Assembly: GCA_041752315.1 (NCBI GenBank)
Contig: JBGSHJ010000049.1
Coordinates: forward strand, 185,688 to 249,687
Length of the DNA stretch: 64,000 bases
From: SYFY01 sp041752315
Lineage (GTDB): Bacteria > Pseudomonadota > Gammaproteobacteria > Pseudomonadales > Azotimanducaceae
Reading direction: 5' to 3'
Part shown: piece by piece, positions 58,846-64,000 of the stretch
Layout: each line of letters starts with the position of its first letter
How positions within the stretch are numbered: position 1 is the first letter of the stretch
Translations under genes and position numbers: made by a program
The notes under the pieces: model-generated
Database searches by the model: none
Told to the model about the DNA's origin: nothing
The model's input: the letters and a program-made list of their open reading frames with translations, nothing else

Positions 58846-60378
58846 TCAGCCTTTGTGGCCTTCCCAGAACGGTGCACGCAGTTTCCGCTTGTTGATCTTG
58901 CCCATCGTGTTGCGACCCAGATCACTCACCCAGTCCAGGGTCTTGGGGCATTTGTAATGCGAAAGCCTGGCCCGGCACCAGGCGATGACTTCGTCAGCAT
59001 CGGGGGTATGGGCCGGGTCGCGGGGGATCGCCATGGCCTTGAGTTCTTCACCCATTTCCGGATGTGGAATACCGATGCATGCAACATCCAGGATCGCCGG
59101 GTGTTCGATCAGGACCTGTTCGGCTTCGGCAGGGTAGATGTTGGCACCGCCGGATACCACCATGTCGCTGAAACGGTCGGTGATGTAGACGTACCCTTCT
59201 TCGTCCATGAAGGCAATTTCGCCGAGGGTGAACACACCTGGAGCGATGTGCGCCGCCGCGGATTTTGCCGCGTCGTTGTGGTACACGACACCACGACCGG
59301 TGGCGTCCTTGAAGTAGAGCCTGCCTTCGGTTCTGGGCGGCACCGGCTGGCCATCATCGTCAAGAACGATCGCTTCGAAGGGTGGCACCGCCCGCCCCAC
59401 GGAACCCTGGTGGTTCATCCACTCCTCGGAGGTGATCATGCACGTGGTGCCAACTTCACTGGCGCCGTATGCATCAATGAAAACCGGACCCCACCATTCG
59501 ATCATGGCGCGCTTCACGTCGACCGGGCATTTGGCACCCGTATGGCTGATACGCTTCAGCGACCGGGTGCTGTATCTGGCCTTTACATCGTCAGGCAGTG
59601 CCAGCAGGCGCACAAAGTGCGTAGGCACCATCACGCTGTTGCCGATCTCGTATTCATCAATCGCCTTGAGGGTTTTTTCCGCATCAAAGCGGCTGAGAAT
59701 GACACTCGAAACACCTGCCGCCAGCAATCGTGCACCGGACAGCGGACCGGTGTGGTACATCGGACCGACCACCAGATGACGTCCCAGCTGGCCCATCGGA
59801 CTTGCGCCGAGGTTGTCCAGATGTTCGGCGACCGTCGCGCCACCGGCAAACATGGTCGGGGGCAGTTCGGTGCCTTTTGGTCGTCCGGTAGTCCCCGAGG
59901 TGTAAAGCAGATTCGGTCTGGGTGGCACGTCGAGAGGTGGTGTGGTGGCCTTCTGCTCGCTGATCCAGCCGCGGAACGACCTCACACCAGCGGGTTGATC
60001 ACCCCAGCCAATGACATTCGGCACCCCACTCTGCTCCGCGGCCTGCACACCACGCTCCGCCGTCCGGTTGTCCACAAACAGCACCTGCGCGCCGGAATCA
60101 CTCAGGATGTAGGCCACCTCGTCGGCGGTCAGATGGAAATTCACCGGTACAACGGAGCAGCCGCCGATCAGTCCACCAAGATTCGCGAACGCGGTTTCGC
60201 AGGAATTTTCTGCAAATACGGCAATGCGCCGGTGGGGTCCGAGATCAAGGGAATGCAGGCCATTGGCGACGCGATTGAGGATGTCTTCGATTTCCGCCCA
60301 GCGGTAGGCGTGGTTCTCGTCGCGCAGCGCGATCTCGTCCGGTCGTTCAACGGCAAGACGGGCAGCAAAGGTGGTCAT
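58846..60378 (-). CDS. Acyl-CoA synthetase (AMP-binding, ANL superfamily)
   Basis: A 510-residue adenylating enzyme. Motifs: LLYTSGTTGRPKGTELPP, DAYGASEVGTTCMITSEEW, ALGEIAFMDEEGYVYITDRFSDMVVSGGANIYPAEAEQVLIEHP in the core (residues read FTLGEIAFMDEEG), and the C-terminal LGRNTMGKINKRKLRAPFW with the catalytic Lys. It would form the CoA ester of a carboxylic acid, perhaps a fatty or ring-cleavage acid; a specific substrate is not evident. It has a second-family counterpart at 17484-19031. Divergent from the acoA-type operon. Confidence 0.93.
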   Translation of the reverse strand: MTTFAARLAVERPDEIALRDENHAYRWAEIEDILNRVANGLHSLDLGPHRRIAVFAENSCETAFANLGGLIGGCSVVPVNFHLTADEVAYILSDSGAQVLFVDNRTAERGVQAAEQSGVPNVIGWGDQPAGVRSFRGWISEQKATTPPLDVPPRPNLLYTSGTTGRPKGTELPPTMFAGGATVAEHLDNLGASPMGQLGRHLVVGPMYHTGPLSGARLLAAGVSSVILSRFDAEKTLKAIDEYEIGNSVMVPTHFVRLLALPDDVKARYSTRSLKRISHTGAKCPVDVKRAMIEWWGPVFIDAYGASEVGTTCMITSEEWMNHQGSVGRAVPPFEAIVLDDDGQPVPPRTEGRLYFKDATGRGVVYHNDAAKSAAAHIAPGVFTLGEIAFMDEEGYVYITDRFSDMVVSGGANIYPAEAEQVLIEHPAILDVACIGIPHPEMGEELKAMAIPRDPAHTPDADEVIAWCRARLSHYKCPKTLDWVSDLGRNTMGKINKRKLRAPFWEGHKG

Positions 60379-60389
60379 GATGGGTCCTG

Positions 60390-60418
60390 TTGGTGGAATT
60401 ACTTTTCTCAGTTATAAA
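60390..60418 (+). promoter_or_regulatory. Putative sigma-70 promoter of the aco-type operon
   Basis: TTGGTG (60390-60395), a 17-bp spacer and TATAAA (60413-60418) lie 67 bases before the GTG start at 60486. The -10 match is 5/6 and the -35 4/6 at optimal spacing. Confidence 0.55.
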
Positions 60419-60485
60419 GGACGGCTACTTATCTGCCAAGAACAAACGACTCACCCAACCACAGACATAGCCAAAGGGAGGCAAC

Positions 60486-61457
60486 GTGGCGGTAAAACTT
60501 ACCGATAACATCCTGAAAGACATCCATCGCCGTATGGTCCGCATTCGCCGGTTTGAAGAAACCGCCGGCAAGATGATGGAAAACGGCAAGATTCCGGGCG
60601 CCCTGCACCTCTATGTGGGCGAAGAGGCCGTCGCCTCCGGTGTCATGGTCCATCTGTCCGACCAGGACCAGATCACCAGCACACACCGCGGTCACGGTCA
60701 CCTGATTGCCAAGGGTGGTGCCTTTGACCGGATGTTCGCCGAGCTGTATGGAAAATCCACCGGCTATTGCAAGGGCAAAGGTGGTTCCATGCACATCTCG
60801 AACATGGAAATTGGCATGCTGGGTGCCAATGGTATCGTCGGTGGTGGCCCACCAATCGCCATGGGTGCTGCATTTTCCAACAAGTTCCGCAAGACCAAAA
60901 ACGTGGTTTGCTGCTTCTTTGGTGACGGCGCCAGCAACGAAGGCTCCTTCCACGAAGCGGCGAACATGGCCGGTCTGTACAAACTGCCTGTGGTGTTCGT
61001 CTGTGAAAACAACGGTTACGGCGAGTACACGCCACAGCGCAACCACCAGGCCATCGTCGATGTCGCCGATCGAGCGGCCGGTTACGGCATGCCTGGCGTG
61101 GTTGTCGACGGCATGGACGCGGTTGCTGTTTATGAGGCAGCCGGCGAGGCCATAGCGCGTGCACGTGCTGGCGAAGGTCCAACCCTTCTAGAATGCAAGA
61201 CCTACCGCTACTACGACCACGTCGGTGTGCGCGGCATGGGACTGGTCTATCGCACTGACGATGAAGTGATCGAGTGGAAAAAGCGCGATCCGATCGACCT
61301 GTTCGAGTCCAGGCTCCAGGAGCAGGGAATCCTGTCCGCTGATCAGGTCAAGGCAGTACACGACGAAGTCCTGGCAGAGATTGGCAAGGCCATCGAGTTT
61401 GCCGAGTCAAGCCCCTTCCCTGATCCATCATCCATACTTGAAGACGTTTACGCCTGA
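60486..61457 (+). CDS. acoA: Acetoin/2-oxoacid dehydrogenase E1, alpha subunit (AcoA-type)
   Basis: ThDP-dependent E1 alpha of 323 residues. Motifs: GALHLYVGEEAVASGVMVHL, KSTGYCKGKGGSMHI, and the ThDP/Mg site CCFFGDGASNEGSFHEAANMAGLYKLPVVFVCENNGYGEYTPQ. It lacks the long N-terminus of Bkd E1 alpha, so it fits the acetoin or pyruvate-type (PdhA/AcoA) class; which one is not settled. The GTG start is preceded by GGGAGG at five bases. First gene of an operon acoA-acoB-acoX-like-acoC. Confidence 0.88.
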   Translation: MAVKLTDNILKDIHRRMVRIRRFEETAGKMMENGKIPGALHLYVGEEAVASGVMVHLSDQDQITSTHRGHGHLIAKGGAFDRMFAELYGKSTGYCKGKGGSMHISNMEIGMLGANGIVGGGPPIAMGAAFSNKFRKTKNVVCCFFGDGASNEGSFHEAANMAGLYKLPVVFVCENNGYGEYTPQRNHQAIVDVADRAAGYGMPGVVVDGMDAVAVYEAAGEAIARARAGEGPTLLECKTYRYYDHVGVRGMGLVYRTDDEVIEWKKRDPIDLFESRLQEQGILSADQVKAVHDEVLAEIGKAIEFAESSPFPDPSSILEDVYA

Positions 61458-61473
61458 GCCGGAGCAAACAAAC

Positions 61474-62475
61474 ATGGCAGAAGCAGTTGCAACAAAAGCC
61501 CGCACGCTGACCTACGTCGCTGCGATCAATGAAGCGGTACGACAGGTCCTGCTGGATCAGCCCAACGCATTTGTCGCCGGCGAAGACGTGGGTGTCGCTG
61601 GGGGTGTGTACGGTTATTACCACGGCCTGCAGAAGGAATTTGGCGCTGATCGTGTGTTCGATACGCCGATTTCCGAAAAAGGGATCATCGGTCTGGGTGT
61701 GGGGGCCGGCTCCACGGGCTGCCGACCCGTGATCGACCTGATGTTCATGGACTTCATGGGCGAGTGCATGGACGAAATCGCCAACCAGCTGGCAAAGATG
61801 CGCTACATGTTCGGCGGTCGCGCCACGTTGCCGGTGACCATCCTGACGATGGCAGGCGCCGGCGCGAGCCTGGCCGCACAGCACAGCCAGAGCCTCGAGG
61901 CCTGGATCTGCCACCTGCCGGGTGTCAAGGTCTGCATGGCGAGTGATCCCTACGACGCCAAAGGTCTGATCCTGGCGGCAGCGCAGGACGACAACCCGGT
62001 TTTTGTCGTGCTCAACAAGATGTCGCTGGCGATGAAAGGTGAAGTGCCAGAAGGGTCGTACACCGTTCCACTGGGCAAAGCCAAGATCGTGCGCCCCGGC
62101 ACCAACTACACCATCGTCAGCTGGGGCCGCATGATCCATGAAGCCAAGGCTGCTGCGGAAAAGCTGAAGGCATTTGGCGTCGACGCCGAAGTGATCGATC
62201 CACGCACGTTGCAACCGTTTGACTTCCAGACGGTCCTGCAGTCCGTGAAAAAGACACATCGTGTGATGATTGTTCACGAAGCCGTCAGGTTCGGTGGCTT
62301 CGGTGGCGAGATCGCATCGCAGATCCAGGAACTGGCCTTCGACTACCTCGATGCACCAGTCGCCCGGATCGGCGCACCGTTTTCACCCGTGCCATTCAGC
62401 CCCGCGCTTGAAAAACACTACGTGCCAAACGCCGACAGCATCGTCGCAGGAGTAAAGGCGCAACTCGGTCTGTAG
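61474..62475 (+). CDS. acoB: Acetoin/2-oxoacid dehydrogenase E1, beta subunit (AcoB-type)
   Basis: Partner of the alpha subunit, 333 residues. It has TYVAAINEAVRQVLLDQPNAFVAGEDVGVAGGVYGYYHGLQKEFGADRVFDTPISEKGIIGLGVGAG and the transketolase C-terminal AEVIDPRTLQPFDFQTVLQSVKKTHRVMIVHEAVRFGGFGGEIASQI. The ATG at 61474 follows GGAG by nine bases, 16 bases after the acoA stop. Followed by a perfect hairpin and then the AcoX-like gene. Confidence 0.9.
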   Translation: MAEAVATKARTLTYVAAINEAVRQVLLDQPNAFVAGEDVGVAGGVYGYYHGLQKEFGADRVFDTPISEKGIIGLGVGAGSTGCRPVIDLMFMDFMGECMDEIANQLAKMRYMFGGRATLPVTILTMAGAGASLAAQHSQSLEAWICHLPGVKVCMASDPYDAKGLILAAAQDDNPVFVVLNKMSLAMKGEVPEGSYTVPLGKAKIVRPGTNYTIVSWGRMIHEAKAAAEKLKAFGVDAEVIDPRTLQPFDFQTVLQSVKKTHRVMIVHEAVRFGGFGGEIASQIQELAFDYLDAPVARIGAPFSPVPFSPALEKHYVPNADSIVAGVKAQLGL

Positions 62476-62485
62476 CGCGCTTGCA

Positions 62486-62510
62486 GGTGCACAGGCAATA
62501 CCTGTGCACC
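62486..62510 (+). other. Perfect 10-bp intercistronic hairpin in the aco-type operon
   Basis: GGTGCACAGG, loop CAATA, CCTGTGCACC, starting 10 bases after the acoB stop. No T-run follows, so it is more likely an mRNA-stability or attenuation element than a terminator, and could give more acoAB than acoX message. Confidence 0.6.
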
Positions 62511-62548
62511 CGCCAGCTACTGATCGACGTGTCAATGGAGGACGAGGC

Positions 62549-62596
62549 ATGTTTCGCTCTCGTCGCCGGTTGAACGTCGGGCTACGGATCCTGTGA
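62549..62596 (+). CDS. Possible 15-residue leader ORF before the AcoX-like gene
   Basis: Reads MFRSRRRLNVGLRIL, then TGA, ten bases before the AcoX-like ATG. It has GGAGG eight bases before its ATG, whereas the following gene has none. Highly basic (five Arg). Could mediate translational coupling, or be chance. Confidence 0.35.
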   Translation: MFRSRRRLNVGLRIL

Positions 62597-62606
62597 GCCA
62601 GAAACC

Positions 62607-63590
62607 ATGGGAACTCTCGGAATAGTCGCCAATCCCGCATCCGGCAAGGACGTGCGACGTCTTGTTGCGCGGGCATCGGTGTTCGACAACCAGGAAAAAC
62701 AGGCAATCGTCAGGCGCCTGCTGGTCGGGGCAAGCCAGTTTGGCGAGATCCGCATTCTGTATGCAGATGATGTTCACGGAATCGTCCGCACCGCGATCGC
62801 CGACCAGCATCTGACCAACGCGGAGGGCATACCGTCCCCGGACACCAATTCGGCATTCGACACCCTCTCTGCCGCTCGTGCCTTCAAGGAAGCCGGATGC
62901 GATATCGTCATTACCCTCGGTGGTGATGGCACCAACCGCGCGTTTGCCCTGGGCTGGAAAGATCCATTCCTGATTCCGATATCGACCGGCACCAACAACG
63001 TCTTCCCAATACTCTCGGAAGCAACCGTTGCGGGCGCCGCAGCCGGTTTGATCGCGTCAGGTCGCATCGATCCGTTGACGGTTTCCAGCCAGCAGAAAAC
63101 CGTGCACGTGAAAATCGAAGACGAGCGGGATGATCTTGCACTGATTGACGTGGTGCTCTGTCTGGAAAGGTTTGTCGGCGCCCGCGCGATGCTCGATCCG
63201 GATATCCTTTCCATGGCCCTGCTGACCCGCGCGGATCCCGCCGCAGTTGGCATGACCACACTGGGGGGCTTGTTGCGGCCGCTGTCGAATCGCGAAGACC
63301 TCGCCATGCTGATGAAACTCGACCCGAATGCATCAACGCGACTCAACGCGCCGATTGCACCGGGTTACTACCGGGAAGTTGGTATCCAGTCCCACCGACT
63401 GATCAACTTTGCCGAAGAAGTGGTTGTGGAAGGTCCGGGGGTGCTGGCATTCGACGGCGAACGCGAGCGACGTCTCCTGCCGGGACAGAAAGCCTGGTTG
63501 ACCGTCAACCGGACCGGACCAAAAGTGATCGACGTGCCCCTGACACTGAGGCGCGCGGCAGAAATGGGACTCTTTACCAGAAATCAATGA
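62607..63590 (+). CDS. ATP-NAD kinase-like protein, AcoX type
   Basis: A 327-residue protein of the NAD kinase superfamily. It starts TLGIVANPASGKDVRRLVARASVFDN and has the kinase motif CDIVITLGGDGTNRAFALGW (GGDG), then ISTGTNNVFPILSEATVAGAAAGLIASG (TGTNN, nucleotide binding). The C-terminal ligand domain ends PKVIDVPLTLRRAAEMGLF. AcoX genes accompany acetoin dehydrogenase operons in several bacteria, with unproven function, possibly NAD-type cofactor phosphorylation. Located between acoB and acoC, which supports the AcoX label. Confidence 0.85.
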   Translation: MGTLGIVANPASGKDVRRLVARASVFDNQEKQAIVRRLLVGASQFGEIRILYADDVHGIVRTAIADQHLTNAEGIPSPDTNSAFDTLSAARAFKEAGCDIVITLGGDGTNRAFALGWKDPFLIPISTGTNNVFPILSEATVAGAAAGLIASGRIDPLTVSSQQKTVHVKIEDERDDLALIDVVLCLERFVGARAMLDPDILSMALLTRADPAAVGMTTLGGLLRPLSNREDLAMLMKLDPNASTRLNAPIAPGYYREVGIQSHRLINFAEEVVVEGPGVLAFDGERERRLLPGQKAWLTVNRTGPKVIDVPLTLRRAAEMGLFTRNQ

Positions 63591-63674
63591 CGCAACCACC
63601 CCGGCAGCGCGCGCTCAAAGGCAGCGCACGGACGGTGGTAGCATGAGTTAACTTACGGAGGTCGGGGAGCAAAA

Positions 63675-64000
63675 ATGCCCGCAGAAATCTATCTCGTCAA
63701 AGTCGGCATGAACATGACCGAAGGCATCGTCGAAGAGTGGTACATCGCCGATGGTGCAAAGGTTGAAAAAGGCCAGCTTCTGTATCGACTGGAAACGGAG
63801 AAGGTGAACCTGGATGTCGACGCCGAGTCCTCGGGCACCGTCAGACACGTCGTCGAAGAAGGTGTGACGATGAAGCCCGGCGACGTGGTCGGCTACATCT
63901 ATGCCGATGGCGAGGCCATGCCTGCCAGCGTCGGGGCAGCGGCGGCTGCGGTGGCAGTGAGCGCTCAACCGACTGCTGCAACCGCTGCAGCGAGCGCGCC
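63675..64000 (+). CDS. acoC: Dihydrolipoamide acyltransferase E2 (AcoC-type), N-terminal fragment
   Basis: First 108 codons, running off the right edge. A lipoyl domain is present, IYLVKVGMNMTEGIVEEWYIADGAKVEKGQLLYRLETEKVNLDVDAESSG, with the lipoylated Lys in ETEKVNLD (K43). After it begins an Ala-rich linker (GAAAAAVAVSAQPTAATAAASA). The ATG at 63675 has CGGGGAG upstream. The lipoyl domain with MNMTEGIVEEW is of the acetoin/pyruvate E2 kind. The catalytic domain is outside the window. Fourth gene of the aco-type operon. Confidence 0.9.
   Translation, partial: MPAEIYLVKVGMNMTEGIVEEWYIADGAKVEKGQLLYRLETEKVNLDVDAESSGTVRHVVEEGVTMKPGDVVGYIYADGEAMPASVGAAAAAVAVSAQPTAATAAASA

Noticed and set aside
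58855..60417. Open frame of ~520 codons on the plus strand across the acyl-CoA synthetase
   Set aside because: Antisense shadow of a well-supported AMP-binding gene, typical of GC-rich DNA.
1..64000. tRNA, rRNA, CRISPR or prophage signals
   Set aside because: No cloverleaf with a conserved T-arm, no regularly spaced repeats and no integrase, terminase or transposase motifs were found by reading.

Overview
The window is dense, GC-rich bacterial DNA with about 52 protein-coding genes on both strands, short intergenic gaps and no recognisable rRNA, tRNA, CRISPR array, prophage or insertion sequence. The gene families point to a heterotrophic, aerobic, probably free-living gammaproteobacterium: long-form isocitrate lyase, homodimeric AceE, class I CPD photolyase, TonB-dependent receptor, Lrp regulator and REP-like palindromes. 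The genus cannot be fixed from the sequence. The recurring theme is oxidative catabolism of lipids, carboxylic acids and (poly)cyclic compounds. The families present are acyl-CoA dehydrogenase, acyl-CoA synthetases, hotdog-fold protein, Rieske oxygenase, P450, Baeyer-Villiger monooxygenase, HpaB-type hydroxylase, LLM-type flavoproteins, nitronate monooxygenase and several SDR/MDR enzymes.

Layout. 0-2 kb: guaB-guaA (guaA runs off the left edge) and a small HEGHG membrane protein. 2-7.5 kb: acyl-CoA dehydrogenase with a membrane protein, a MATE exporter, then a hotdog-fold protein and an MFS carrier. 7.6-9.4 kb: isocitrate lyase with an upstream 23-bp dyad and a strong terminator. 9.5-13 kb: a compact minus-strand operon (nitronate monooxygenase, SDR, GST, SGNH hydrolase) facing an LLM flavoprotein. 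14.4-17.4 kb: glycosyltransferase-like protein and a photolyase whose only plausible initiator is CTG, preceded by an NTF2-like gene. 17.5-24 kb: acyl-CoA synthetase, D-aminoacylase-type amidohydrolase, a translationally coupled TauD/GMC pair, and an MBL hydrolase. 24.2-27.8 kb: branched-chain 2-oxoacid dehydrogenase genes bkdA1-bkdA2-bkdB. 27.9-32.5 kb: GPH-type carrier and a 1074-residue orphan exported protein. 32.8-36.5 kb: DUF1295 membrane reductase plus aldonolactone oxidase, a cluster of three REP-like palindromes, then VOC and MDR genes. 36.6-39.8 kb: aceE divergent from an Lrp-type regulator.

39.9-49.7 kb is the most accessory-looking part. BVMO and HpaB-type oxygenases on the plus strand converge on a seven-gene minus-strand cluster: Rieske oxygenase alpha, Rieske ferredoxin, SDR, ThuA, LLM, class III aminotransferase, CMD. 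49.9-54.7 kb holds an MDR reductase, a heparinase II/III-type enzyme, a second ThuA protein and a TetR regulator. 54.7-60.4 kb holds a TonB-dependent receptor divergent from a P450, and another acyl-CoA synthetase. 60.5-64 kb is an acetoin/2-oxoacid dehydrogenase operon (acoA, acoB, acoX-like, acoC) that runs off the right edge.

Three separate 2-oxoacid dehydrogenase systems (Bkd, AceE, Aco-type) lie within 40 kb, without a dihydrolipoamide dehydrogenase in view. Isocitrate lyase, acyl-CoA enzymes and branched-chain oxidation fit growth on acetyl-CoA- and propionyl-CoA-yielding substrates. The oxygenases, the receptor and the carriers suggest uptake and ring or chain cleavage of a hydrophobic substrate, but no substrate can be named from sequence alone.
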